This document shows, piece by piece, positions 36,267-47,875 of a DNA stretch of 64,000 nucleotides. The notes below the pieces were generated by a model that was given only the letters and a program-made list of their open reading frames with translations, was not told where the DNA came from and made no database searches. Within the stretch, counting starts at the first letter, position 1. Each line of letters begins with the position of its first letter. The position numbers and the translations under genes were made by a program. Origin of the DNA: Agriotes lineatus (Eukaryota; Arthropoda; Insecta; Coleoptera; Elateridae); assembly GCA_940337035.1 (NCBI GenBank), contig CALNHX010007523.1:1-64000 (forward strand). The letters run 5' to 3'.

Positions 36267-36498
36267 CACTTGTTGCATAAATAGCTATTTTTTCACTTTT
36301 ATAGATCGTATTTTACAAATAATTGGGATTTGGCAAATGCCCTGCTTCTAACAACACTCGATATCAGAAGTCGTATCCGCTTTCTTTACTATTGTTGCTT
36401 TCTGATTTATTTCAAGAGATTTGTAACAATGTTTTTCAGGTGGAAGGCAAGAATATATAAATTTGCATCCGCATTTTTGGATAACTTAAAAAAAATCT

Positions 36499-36575
36499 TG
36501 CCCGAACTGAGATTCGAACTCTCAATATCAGGGTCGGCAGCCCACGAGTGTACAACTACACCACTCTAACAGCTT
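36499..36575 (-). repeat. tRNA-like sequence
   Basis: On the minus strand the A-box-like GTGGTGTAGTTG is followed by a T-arm with a perfect 5-bp stem (TGAGA and TCTCA) closing a GTTCGAA loop. The D-stem also pairs (AGTG with CACT). The acceptor stem and half of the anticodon stem do not pair, so it is a tRNA pseudogene or SINE head. It is followed in the transcript by a run of T residues. A GCC (glycine-type) triplet sits where the anticodon would be, which carries little weight. Confidence 0.5.
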
Positions 36576-36579
36576 AGTT

Positions 36580-37845
36580 GCACGACTGCTTAACACCTCT
36601 TACTGGTGACGCAAATGTAAATCGCCAATACTTTTCAGTTCTTCACAAACTAGTGCAAAAATAATTCTGATACGTTGTCGTTTAGGAGTTAGTATGTTTA
36701 CATCCATCCGGTATGATACACTTCACTAAAATTTCCGATATTCTTTTAATGTCAAAGCGGTTGCTATCTTCAAGAAAGTTATGTAGTTTCATGAGAACTT
36801 CCATATAATTTAAATTGTCGAGGTTGCAAGCGATACTTCGGCAGGTATAGTGCCGCAGTAATAAAATTATTATAGAAGCGTGTAAAACCTTGGCAGTTGA
36901 ATTTAAAAATAATTCTAATGTAACTACCTACTTGCTACACAAATGATTCTGTAAGATTTGAGGTCAGTTCACTGAACGGATATCCTGTATTCGCAATGAA
37001 TGCACGTGACAGCGCAATATAATTTTATATAAAGCTTAAGAAAGACACATTCTGTTTTTGTGAACATAATTTGAGTTTTATATTCATGTTAATAGTTTAA
37101 TGACTCATAGATAATAGGTTGCATGACACCTGCATTCAAGGATTGCTTATTTAAATACCTAACACCTGAGAATAAATGTATGGTTCAATTACTTACACAT
37201 ATTTCATGTTTTAATGTCCAGCAGCAGCACAAATAAACAGTGTTTAGGGATAACAAGTAAATATTGCAAATAACTGAATAAATTTAAGGAATCTCAATTT
37301 CACTTGCGCAGCTGGTTACCTTGTAATTATTGTTATTATTTAATCATGAAATTTCCTGTGCTTTTTGCCAATTTAGGAAGTTAGTTGAAGTGAGAAAAGC
37401 TAAAACTGTTCCTAGTTTTAAATTGTTTCTGAATATGATAGGTTATCTGCTGCAATATGTCTTTAGAGAGAGCTTGACTTAATAAAAAACAAAACTACGA
37501 TTTTCTTGAGTTGAAAAGTTTTTGTGTTGGAAATCAAGGCATTGATTTACAGTATATACTAAATTTACAGTTTTATTAGAAATGTAGCCTTTGCTCCCCT
37601 AAACTTCCAGTATATAATATTTACTGATCGCGACGAATTTCTGATAATTTTTTTATTATAAATATGTAAGTTAGTTGTTATTACTTTCTCAACGTTGTAA
37701 TAAAGCAATTCCAGACAGAAACGTGAAGCGTGCATGCTTTTGCATCGCTTGCTTACCAAGTTAACCCAAAGTTAATACGGTGTTAAAATTCACGTTTCAA
37801 GAACATAAACCATAAGCTCACGTGCTGAATAAAACATATCATCAA
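36580..37845. other. AT-rich stretch, nothing recognised
   Basis: Only chance frames. Confidence 0.45.
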
Positions 37846-37849
37846 AACG

Positions 37850-38470
37850 TTCTCGCAAAAGTTTGCGTGCGGATGAACCGTTGAAGTCTCCCACGCACGC
37901 CTAATTTTTCCCAGATGCAGTGACATAACGTAAATTATTGTAATGTGTGTTATTTAACCAACAATTTAGCGGGAACATCGCGCCGGCTAATTATGAATTC
38001 TTGATAACAATGCAAATTCAGCGCGAAAGTTGCTTATTTTAATTGAAAATACCAGTTTCGTTCGATGCGGAATTTATTCGTTTTCTGTATCGTTTGAATT
38101 ACGACGTGCATGCGAGATTGCTCGGCCTCCACTTTCTTGAACATCTGTAATTTAAATTTAATAATACACAATTTTATGGAGATAATCCTGCCTTTATGCC
38201 AATTTATACGAATTCGATATTAATGACGCCATATCTGATTATTTATTACGCCGCGGGATTATTTGCGAATTTTATTGTTATCTTCTTCAGCGATTATCCG
38301 CGTAAAGGGGTTTATTTTTTGTAATAAACTAAGCTCGAGGCAGCGATGCTTCGGAAATTAAATCCCCACACGTACGATGTTTTAAAAATTCCGCGAAGTG
38401 CCGGCTTTCGAGCTTTCGACTGCCGAGCCGTTCGAAAAGCAAAATAATAAAAGAAAAAGTCATCTGGTAA
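37850..38470. promoter_or_regulatory. GC-richer island with CGCCGCGGGATTA
   Basis: A non-coding island of balanced composition. It contains CGCGCCGGCTAATTATGAAT, CGTGCATGCGAGATTGCTCG, CTGATTATTTATTACGCCGC and the 13-mer CGCCGCGGGATTA (38249-38261), which is identical to one at 22845-22857. Homeodomain-like cores (TAATTA, TTATTAC) recur. Possible enhancer, by inference. Confidence 0.25.
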
Positions 38471-38479
38471 GGTGTATTG

Positions 38480-40172
38480 ACTTCACCGCCATAATTCTTT
38501 AATATTCAGGCAATAATTTACATTTCTTTGTTGCTAACTGTACCCTACTGGAAATTTTTACCATATTTAAAACGTGTATTGTACGGAGGTCACAACGGCC
38601 TGACCCGAGACGGAATCGTACTTTCGGCACAAAGAAATCAATTTCGACCGCACTTGCAGGATATTGAGGACTTCGAGTCAAATTTATCCACATTTATATT
38701 TTTAGTTTAATTTTCACTAGAGTTCCAACTATTGGTAATTGATTTGACTGGCAGATATACTAGAACAGTAATCAAAATAGTTCATAATTATAAAACGTTA
38801 TTGAAGTCATCAGCTCTCTAGTGAGGCATATAATTGTTGAATCTATTTTAATTATCTTCTTGGGGTAATATATCTCCGAGAAAGTGTAGCAACTCCTCTT
38901 TTAATTATGGTAAATATTGTAACAGATATTTTCCATTTATTTTGCATTTCTTCGTTTATAAAAAAATATTGCTAAAAAAAGAAAGTAAAAAAAAACACCT
39001 AGTTATAAATTAAAATATACAGGATCTGCCAAAACCGTGCATGATACAGGAGCGTATTTTGTTAATTGGTTTGGAATAAAATTGGTTACCGCAATGAACG
39101 GTCTAAAAACAGAATAGTTATTTGCGTATCTAGGGCGCGAATAGCTTTTTATGTATCAAGTTGGAAAATGAAAGAAGTTTCCCTACCAGAGCTAGCGAGT
39201 TGGACAACACATTGTGTGTCAAAAACACTAATTTTGCAACGTGTTGCATACAAGCTTGTCTGTAATTTTGGGTCATATTAATGTTTATAGTACTAAATTT
39301 ACTTATACCTACAAAAGTTGTTCAAAATTTTCATATTGGCACTAGTGTCAATATGACGTTGAAAATGACAACAAAAGGTCATTATATTAGGTCAAAATTA
39401 CAAAATTTATATTTTACTGAACGAGAATGAAGACATCAGCAAAAACTTTCTCTGTAAAACAGGTCATCAATGACAACGTATTTTATAGGATATACAAAAT
39501 AGACTGCTACATATTGTTTAAGTAACATTGTATTCATCGAACGTTAAAAGTACAATTATTGGAAACTTTCGTCAGTACTTGAGCTAGAATTGTCACAATC
39601 CTCACAATTGCTTAGCTGGGTGCACTCATTTTTAACTTATTTAACTTCTGTTTTTTAATCCAATGTAAGCGTTCCACCACTGAAAACTTTTCTGGCTATC
39701 TTTACTCTCACCCTCCATGTCTCTTCAAAGAAGTAAAATATCAAGCTACATTGCAAAATAAATTACTTCGGATAATATACGTACTATATAGTACCTGAGT
39801 TACAACAGAGTCGCCGAACTGCGGCGAAAGGAATGCAATTTTTTTAGGAATAGCTCCAAATGTGTTAATTCCTACATTTTGGGGCTAAACTTGCCCTTAT
39901 GATACTGTAAGAAAAACGTTCAAAGTGAATTTTTGGGGCGTAAAGCTATATAACGTCGATACAATTGGATGGGGTTAGCACAACAACGTTCATTAATTAT
40001 ACTGAATCTTCTTTGTTTATGCGTTTTACTATCAGTTATAACTTATAACATTCAATGCATCGCCACAATCCTGTATGTCATCGAATTTGAAACCGCACAA
40101 TTCGGGTTTTCTGCAGGCCCCAGAAATTCCGACGATTAAAGCAACCTATACAATCCCATGCAAATTACATTT
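38480..40172. other. Non-coding stretch with a 24-bp palindrome
   Basis: At 39332-39355 CATATTGGCACTAGTGTCAATATG is a near-perfect palindrome. A CAGGATCTGCCAAAACC word near 39022 looks like an element end, but no partner end was found. The rest is unremarkable. Confidence 0.4.
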
Positions 40173-40200
40173 AGGGTGAGCGAAACTCGATGTCTCTGCT

Positions 40201-40482
40201 CTATTTATTTATTTATTTATTTAATTTATTTAATTAGCACTCAGCCAACAGCCGTTAGGCCAATTATAGGCGTCGCTGTGCAGTTATGAGGACTTCCAAC
40301 CCCACTAACGACTGTCATGATGTTGTATGACCGCCGGGACCAACTTTTTCCGTGATAGCCGTACCACGAGGCGCCGAGAGATGCAGCCGTGGAACTCCCA
40401 TCCAAGTTCTGACCAGAGACAGCGTTGCATAACTCTGCTGATCGAACGTGGACGCTTGTTCAAGCTACACCACTCGAGACCC
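40201..40482 (-). mobile_element. 5S-rRNA-derived SINE with (AAAT)n tail
   Basis: Read on the minus strand, the unit contains GTTCGATCAGCAGAGTTATG and then CAACGCTGTCTCTGGTCAGA followed by ACTTGGATGGGAG. This follows the 5S rRNA internal control region closely: box A AGTTAAGCAACG, and box C GGTTAGTACTTGGATGGG. Body sequence follows, and it ends in GGCTGAGTGCTAATTAAAT and a run of AAAT repeats (TTTA at 40201-40230 on the plus strand), the tail style of a LINE-mobilised SINE. It interrupts the left arm of the foldback, so it inserted after that element. A 5S head places it in the SINE3-type class. Confidence 0.75.
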
Positions 40483-41066
40483 TAAAGGTATAAAAAAAGG
40501 AAAAACAATAGCAAAAATCTAGGGACAGGTTCTTAAATGGGATAGAGGAAGGTCCATTTTAAGCCAAAATTGCATGCTTTTCCATATTTGGAAACTGAAG
40601 TAATGACGTCATCGATTTTTTCCCCGGAAATATACCTATTTTTTGACATATTTAAAAAGCGATAATTTTTCTGAACACATTTTGTGAAGAAAAAAATTTG
40701 CTATCTTCTTCCGTTAGAAAATTATATGCAAATTTGTAAAAAAAAGTATTATTAGAAATTCGCAATCGTCACGATTTAACCAAGTAGTCTTTGGAAACAA
40801 ATAGCAAAGTCGCATCGGTCAATAATTAAACTCATGGTTGACAAATATTGTTCAGTGAGAGAAGTAAGGCGGAGATTGGATACGCATTTAGAAGTAGGAG
40901 TTGGTTACATTGAAAATCGTACGACACTCATTAGTGACCAATAGAAAAATTAGTTCACGAGCCGTATCCAAGACAACAAAAAAATTTCTTGGAAATTTTT
41001 TGTAGGTAGACATTACTTCTTTTTAGGGTTTGTGTCGTTACGATTTTCTTACCGAATCTGCATTCG

Positions 41067-41200
41067 AGCATTAATTCATATCGGGAAATTATTTTTCTTG
41101 CATTCAACAACGTCCTAATTTGCCCTCGCGTCCCGCTCGGGCAAATTAATACGACGTTGTTGGAACGCACTCAAAAAAATTTCCGGAAAGAATTAATGCT
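41067..41200. repeat. 134-bp hairpin inside the foldback
   Basis: AGCATTAATTCATATCGGGAA on the left is mirrored by TTCCGGAAAGAATTAATGCT on the right. The inner arms CAACAACGTCCTAATTTGCC and GGCAAATTAATACGACGTTG pair around a CTCGCGTCCCGCTCG turn. It is a palindromic MITE-like unit nested in the middle of the larger element. Confidence 0.7.
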
Positions 41201-41266
41201 CTTATGAGATTATATGTGAAAATTTGTTGTAGTGATTGCCTACATACTTTGTTTCTTTCTGTGGTA

Positions 41267-41340
41267 ATCTTCTTCTTCTTCTTCTTCGTTCAACCCTCAT
41301 CCATCCAGTTTTGGACATAGGTCTCCCCTCTAATACGCTA
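41267..41340 (-). pseudogene. RTE LINE extreme 3' end
   Basis: On the minus strand the sequence reads RGETYVQNWMDEG then a stop, followed by (AAG)n. This is the EEAY.Q.W...G terminus plus simple-repeat tail of an RTE-type element. Only about 75 bp survive. Confidence 0.5.
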
Positions 41341-41540
41341 ATTAATACTGAATAATAATAATAATTAATAATGTTTACTTAGTGACAGATACGACTTTGC
41401 TATTTGTTTCCAAAGGCTACTTGTTTAAATCGTGACGATTGCTAACTTTTGATAATACTTTTTTTACAAATTTGTTTATAATTTGTAACGGAAGAAGGTA
41501 ACAAATGTTTTTCTTGACAAAATGTGTTCAGAAACATTAA

Positions 41541-41806
41541 CAGCCGTATTCATAGTCGTTCGTCAGCGGCTCGCCGGCGAGTCGCCGGAGTTTCGTTATG
41601 AATAGTATGTTGGCGGCACTGTACGTCTATGTCAAATTCGAGGTTATCAGGTTAGGTTTTGTGTCAATTTCTGTCAAAACTGACGCAAAACCTAACCTGC
41701 TAACCTCGAATTTGACATAGACGTACAGTGCCGCCAACATACTATTCATAACGAAACTCCGGCGACTCGCCGGCGAACCGCTGGCGAACGACTATGAATA
41801 CGGCTG
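41541..41806. mobile_element. Palindromic MITE, copy 2, with TAA duplication
   Basis: CAGCCGTATTCATAGTCGTT at the left is mirrored exactly at the right, and the arms continue through CGCCGGCGAGTCGCCGGAG and ATGTTGGCGGCACTGTACGT. A TAA lies on both sides, and comparison with the unbroken arm of the host foldback supports a TAA target duplication, as in PIF/Harbinger elements. The core is shared with the palindrome at 901-1154. The outer arms differ. Confidence 0.85.
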
Positions 41807-42014
41807 TAACTATTTTTAAATATGCCAAAATATAGGTATGTTTCCGGGAAAAAAATGATGACGTCATTACTTCAGTTTCCAAATATGTAAAAATATGCAA
41901 ATTTAGCTTAAAATGGACCTTACTCAATCCCATTTAAGAACCTCTTTTCAGATTTTTTCTATGGTTTTTTCTTTTCTTATAATAGAGATGAGACGTCGAG
42001 TTTCGTTTACCCTG

Positions 42015-43327
42015 TACAATTAGGTATTACTTAACTTCACAAATAAATATTCTCCATCGTGCGCTTGCTCTAAAAATTTCTTGATTTTTTCTCGTGTGAG
42101 GACCTTGGATTTTTTACTGGGATAACCAACATTTAATTTTTTAAAATAAGGACTAACGATACCAAACTTTAAATATCTGCGTTTTTTTTTATCTTCAGAG
42201 TAGAATCGTATATTCTGACCATAAGGAAGCTGGTGACAACTTTTGTGACTGTAAGCGTAATATGAATTAGGTTTTCAAAGAAGTTCTATGTATCTTACGA
42301 ACTACACACTTCCCTCATATCAAGAAAGGCCAAAATGACACTTTCGGTTACTTTCGTGATGCCTTTTTTATTCTCCACTCTTGAAACGAAACATGCACCT
42401 TTCTATACACTCTTAGACTTTGTAGGAAATAATTGCCCAGCAATTCTTTTCCTTTTTTTCTTTTTTCGGAACGTTTTCGCACATTTCAACGATGAAATTA
42501 TTTGTTGTCAAAGTTTGGCAGTATCGCCATAGTACCCACTCAAAATTTATTAATATTGTCCTAGTACCCACAGCAATCTTCGCATTTTGTGTATTGAGAC
42601 GCGTGTCAAATAATAATTTATTAAAATTTCTAATAATATATTAGTGAAAGAATATTTTCTGATAAAATATTAGTATTAGAAAAAATTTTGAAGACGACTC
42701 GTGTATTATAATTTAAAAATCTCGGTCTATCAAATTTTCGGCTTACTTCGCTTGCTGGGATTGAAACTACGACCTTGACTTTTACACCTTCTACATATAA
42801 AACAGTTGTTACCTGAATAGCTATTTTCTACAACTTTAATTTAATAATAAATAAATTCAGAACAATATAAAAATGCGCAAATATCCCTTTATTTTGATAG
42901 TTTTTGCAAAAATAGTGATTAAATGGAGTCACGTGACTTCCACTACTTGTCATAGCTGACATTTTTAAATATAAGAACCCAAAATTGTTTTAGTTTTAAG
43001 AATTCGCAAAAATGATATTTCAAGAAGTTGTTTAAAATCATTTACCTGCCTATCCATTTTTTTTCATATTTTTTATACCTGTGTAGTAAGTCATTTTCAC
43101 TGGGAAAAATGACTTTTTTCACGTACTGTACGCAAATGTACTCCATTCCTAAATACAAAATCGTTCAGAAAAGTTGTAGTTTTCTGCATAGCAGCGGAAA
43201 ATCGTTTAGAAAAGTGTTACTTTTGTGAATGGCAACACATTGCTGCATAGCAACGCATGCAAAAATGTTCACATGTTTTTTTATAAGTCTATATTAACAC
43301 TTACAGTACGTGAAGAAATAGCATGTG
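42015..43327. other. AT-rich spacer with a weak tRNA-like trace
   Basis: The minus strand near 42745-42815 reads GTAGTTTCAATCCCAGC, like a B-box and T-arm, with a poor A-box upstream. Otherwise nothing recognised. Confidence 0.35.
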
Positions 43328-43440
43328 CAACATGTGAGAAAAATGTTTTTCCGTGCTTGGCGCGCTTTCAATCTCGACTTTGCCTCAATTTAAAAACTCG
43401 CGCCTCCACGGAAAAACTACACTTTTCTCATCTTGTACAA
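43328..43440. repeat. Imperfect hairpin, about 113 bp
   Basis: ACATGTGAGAAAAATGTTTT then TCCGTG is mirrored by CACGGAAAAACTACACTTTT and CTCATCTTGT, with GGCGCG and CGCGCC forming the next pairs. It is an asymmetric stem-loop of uncertain origin; a decayed palindromic element is likely. Confidence 0.55.
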
Positions 43441-45330
43441 TATACTACTCGCAAATTTAATTTCATTCCTTAACAAAATTTGGACAAAAATGTTTAATAA
43501 ACAACTTAAAGTTATTTTTTTGTTTCTCACAACATCCTCTATTAAACATTTCTAGAATTATTATTATTAATGTCTTTGGTTACTGTGTATTGCAAAAAGA
43601 TATTTTTTTCCATCTAATTTAATACAGTTGGTCGTTTTTTAATTGCTTAATAAACAAATTGGAAATTTGGGAAAATGACGAAATTAAGCCAATCTGCATT
43701 AAAAAACAGTTAACTATCAAACCATTTTTAAAAAATTGTAGATTTCAAACTATTGTAACAAATAAATTGTTGCATATTTAAATAATGTAAGATATTTTGT
43801 TTAAGAATGACGCAAAGTATAAGTTCTCTTTCTGTTAAACCTAACATGCAGAAACCCATTTGTGGTACAAAAAAACTTTATTATGACTCCTCCACATTCA
43901 CTACAGTTTTGCAAAAGCACACACCAATTTTCGAAACTTTGCTCCACATTTCCCAAGGCCTGTAATTTATTTCGTTTGGAAAAATCTGAAAACTTTATTG
44001 TGTAATGTCTAATGCGCACAATGATTCCCTATTTTCAAGTGATCATCATGATGCTGTTTATTGTTTTGCAGTTACGCCCAAAACTGGATCGAACCAACAT
44101 TAATATGACGAACTTCCTCCATCATGTTGGTAGGATGGCAATGTCCCAACACTTTCAGTTCGACCTCAACCACCAAACCAAAATTCATTCTACCAGTATT
44201 TTACGGTAACTCATAAAGCCGATGCATTGCCAAAGACAACCTTCAGATCATTTAAACTTTTCTGATTTTACGTTGTTTTGCAAAAATTTTTTATTTTGAT
44301 AGCGTATTTCTCGAGAAAGCCAATGTTGCATTTTCGTGAGAAAAATCTTACTTTTTTCATTAATGTATGCAGGGTAAAATCATGAAGAAAAATAGCGGGC
44401 ACATTTGTCACCGTCTTAGAACTGTTCTGATAGGATTTATGATGTTAGCAGGTTTTAATTCGTGAACAGCAACCAAGAAAAATAATAGAAGATGTTGAAT
44501 TGTAAAGTGATAAAAAAATAATTAAATATATAGTTTGAGACATTTAAATTTATGGTAAAGTTGCTACAACACGGGGCGAAAAAAAAAACTCTAAACCTAA
44601 AAAGCTTTCATTGGTCGCAGATCAGAATTTCTGTTAATTTTAATATCTGAATATTTACAGATATGATTTTCTAGATATATTTTGAAACTTTAATTACTAA
44701 ATTAGTAAATAAATGTATTCTGTTTTATCATTCTAAGATAGAAAACAAAAGTACGAGAAAGTCTAGAATACACGGAAATTAGTTTAAACATAATAGAAGC
44801 AATAAAAAGCTTACAGATTATAACCATATGAATAATAAAATAACAATCAGATTTGGATTGATGAAAAGTATGAAACAAGCGTGTTTGGAATATAATTCAG
44901 CTACCACACACAACATGAAGTGGAATTTGTGCAGGTAAGGGTGTTCTAATAGAAGATGCTACCGTATACTTGCTTCAAATTTAGCGTCGAAAACCCAAAT
45001 ATTGGAACACTGAATATCGAGAGTTTGCAGACGAACACGCAGATTAGCGCTGAAAATAAGAAGTATGTAAAAATTATAATAAAATAACGATGAGATTCTG
45101 AAATCAACCAAAAGATCACTCAAGAAAAGAACCTTGCCCTTAATGAATTCAATATAAACAATAGCAAATTATCTTTGCAACACGATAATAAAAACAAGTA
45201 TTACATATGGCTCCAAAGTTTGACAAATAAGCGAAAGAAGCAATAGAAAATTATTGGTTGTTGAGATGGCCTTTTGACGACGCTCTGCCAGAATATGATG
45301 CTTAGATCCTATTATTCTCCTTAACATAAA
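43441..45330. other. AT-rich stretch with a possible LINE 5' trace
   Basis: Near 44995-45050 the plus strand reads IGTLNIESLQTNTQIS, which resembles the IGTWNV.SL.... start of LINE endonucleases. It is too short to call. Nothing else recognised. Confidence 0.35.
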
Positions 45331-45336
45331 ATTTCG

Positions 45337-45569
45337 GCTAAGACCGGGTAGTATTTGTAGATGAACAACCAGCATTCTCTGGCTTAATGTGCCTTGCACC
45401 TTGTGAACTCGAGAAAAAACCCTAGCGATGGCCATGGTCGTTGGTGGCTCACGTTGTTTGAGTGTCCTCGTTCTCAAGATACTCAAACAAAACGAGCCAC
45501 CAAAAAGCATGGCACATTAAGCCAGAGAATGCTGGGTGTTCATCTACAAATACTACGCGGTCTAAGCTG
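45337..45569. repeat. Inverted repeat with nested inner hairpin
   Basis: The left arm GGGTAGTATTTGTAGATGAA then CAACCAGCATTCTCTGGCTT and AATGTGCC is mirrored by the right arm (GGCACATTAAGCCAGAGAAT, then GCTGGGTGTTCATCTACAAA). Inside, TTGGTGGCTCACGTTGTTTG pairs with CAAACAAAACGAGCCACCAA. The left side carries about 44 extra bases between the two paired blocks. A minus-strand frame across the unit is incidental. Confidence 0.8.
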
Positions 45570-45675
45570 AAACTATGTATAGAAGAATAATTCGAGTAAC
45601 CGCGAAGCCTCAAACAGTGCTTAGATCATATTCGGGATGAGAGAATCAGAAAGGTAAATAATGTCCATCTTCTTT

Positions 45676-47490
45676 GTTAGCCGTTTTCTCTCATATTATT
45701 CCAAGTGTCTCTATTCTGCGCCACTTGGTACCAGTTTAGACCAGCTGTTCTTTTTAGGTCGTCATACCAACGTTGTTCTGGTCTTCCAACGTTTCATCTT
45801 TCACTCCAGAGTCTCCATCTTGTGCAAGTGCCGCTCCAGTTTTCAGGGTGTCTAGCTACGTGGCCTGCCCAATTCCATTTGATGGTAGCTATTCTTCTCT
45901 TTATGTCGATAACCTGCGTTCGTTTACGTATCCATTCGTTTGTTTTACGGTCTGCAAGGGTAATTCCTAGTAATTTTCTTTCGATGGATCTCTGGTATAC
46001 TTGTAGCCTGTTTACGGTTTTTCTGTTCAATACCCAAGTCTCTGCATCGTATGTGGTGACTGGAAGTACGCATTCATTGTATATTTTTGATTTGAATTTC
46101 AAGGGCATCTTCATATTTGAGACGTACTTTAATTTCCCAAATGCAGCCCAGCTAAGTTTGATTCTGCGTTTTATTTCATTCTCTTGATTTACTTTACCCA
46201 TTGTCACTGCTTGTCCCAGATATATATATGTTTTTACTTTTTCGATTTCTTGTCCATAGACAGTTATCGTATCTTGGGTGTTCTCTTGGTTTGACATGAA
46301 TTTAGTTTTCGACATATTCATTCCTAGGCCCACATTTTCAGCTTCTTGCTGTAGCTCTTCTAGCATTTATTTATTTCAGTGACATCATTCGCGAATAGAA
46401 CGATATCATCTGCAAATCTCAGGTTATTAAGCCTTTTTTCCTTGAATGTTCAGTCCCTTGTTCTCCCATTTCAGTTCTTTGAATACATCTTCAAGAACCA
46501 GCGTGAACAACTTAGGGGATATTATGTCCCCTTGTCGCACTCCCCTTCTGATGTTGACCCTATCAGTTGTTTGGTGGATTCTGACTCTTAGGGTTGCCTT
46601 TTCGCTTATTCTGTTTATTAGGTTGATGTATCGCTGGTCTATTCTCGCATTTCTCAGTGCATTTATAATCGCATCTGTTTCCACTGTATCAAATGGCTTC
46701 CTGAAGTCTACGAAGGCCGTCCACAGAGGGATATTATATTCCGTCGACTTTTCCATGGCTTGCCTCGCTGTTTCTAGATGTTCTGCTGTGCCGTAGTTCT
46801 TTCTAAATCCTGCCTGATATGATTCGACTGATATAATTCGAACTTACTTTCTAGTCGGTTGGTGATTATTCGCATGAAAAGCTTATACAGTTGGGAGAGG
46901 AGGCTTATCGGTCGATAATTTTCCAAATTCCTTTCTTATAGATTAGAATAACTAAATCATTTTGCCAGTCACGCGGAATTTCACTGTCTATTAGTCATTT
47001 GTTAAAAAGTTTCCTTATGGCCTCCTTCGCATCCTCAGAGCATTCTTTTAACATCTCTGGTAAGATGTCGTCTTCACCAGCTGCCTTATTGTTCTTTAGT
47101 TGTTTTAGGGCTAGGTTTATTTCATCTCTTCTGAATTTACATTATGGATTTTATTTTTGATTTCGTTCGAATCCTTGGTAGTAACTAATGGTTTTTTTCC
47201 GGATTTGTATAATTCTTCATAGAACGAATCGGTCACTTTCAATATTTCTGCTCTACTTTCTACTGTTTCCTTGTTGATCTTTGAGTTAGTTAATGTTTCT
47301 TTTCAGTGTAGTTTGTTTCCTGAAAATTTTGAGGCCTTTGTTGTTTTCGATTATATTATATACTAATTTTGTTTTATATTCATGTATGTCTTGTTTGGCC
47401 ATTTTCCTTATGGTTTTATTTAGTTCTGTATAGTCTATTGTATTTCGCAGTCCTTTGTTGATGAGAGCCTATCTTTTTTCTAGCAGTAAT
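45676..47490 (-). pseudogene. RTE-clade LINE, RT domain to C-terminus
   Basis: It begins just after the endonuclease region and covers the whole RT. The blocks in order are KNNKAAGEDDILPEMLK; PRDWQNDLVILIYKKG; AFVDFRKPFDTVE (RT motif A); RRGVRQGDIISPKLFTLVLE (motif B); LRFADDIVLFA (motif C, plus 46405-46416); YLGQAVTMGKVNQENEIKRR; VLPVTTYDAETWVL; KLLGITLADRKTNEWIR; TIKWNWAGHVARHPENW. After a frameshift near 45820 it continues RWYDDLKRTAGLNWYQVAQN and stops at 45676. Several stops and frameshifts, for example near 47130, 46980 and 46830, make it inactive. It is 5'-truncated at about 47490. This is the best-preserved LINE in the window. Confidence 0.85.
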
Positions 47491-47875
47491 GTCCATATAA
47501 CTACAATAATGAACAATATTAGATAAAACAATTGGCATGTGTAGCGGATGGAGGAGAAAATACTTCCAAGAAAAATAACAAAATCGAAACATCTAGAGAG
47601 TTTGTTGATAAAGTGGTCAATATTATATTTACGTGCCAATTCAAAAAAGTCAGTTAGAAGAACAATCGAGAACTGACGAAGAATAAAAACCGGAAAACGG
47701 CGTGATGTAACCTGTTAACTAAAATTCCCATTGAGAATTTGAGAAATCTTGACTAAAGCTACCTCTCGAATTCAAAAGTTTAGAGTTTTTCTTGTCTCAT
47801 CTCAACTGTTATTGGTCCAAATTTCGTGGGTTCTAGATATGAAACCAGACGATTGCCCCTGCTTATACGAATCTA
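47491..47875. other. Spacer
   Basis: Nothing recognised between the RTE relic and the TA MITE. Confidence 0.5.

Larger units (their letters stand above)
40173..42014. mobile_element. Composite foldback element with long inverted arms
   Basis: The left end AGGGTGAGCGAAACTCGATG and the right end, read inverted as AGGGTAAACGAAACTCGACG, head two arms. These arms remain mutually complementary over about 350 bp: 40486-40830 against 41390-41540 plus 41807-42014. Examples are TTAAATGGGAT with ATCCCATTTAA, GTAATGACGTCAT with ATGACGTCATTAC, and CAATCGTCACGATTTAA with TTTAAATCGTGACGATTG. The left arm is interrupted by a 5S-derived SINE, and the right arm by a TAA-flanked palindrome. A hairpin and an RTE tail lie in the middle. 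No transposase is seen. Confidence 0.75.

Noticed and set aside
36499..36575. A functional tRNA-Gly gene
   Set aside because: The T-arm and D-stem pair, but the acceptor stem does not pair and the anticodon stem is half-broken.
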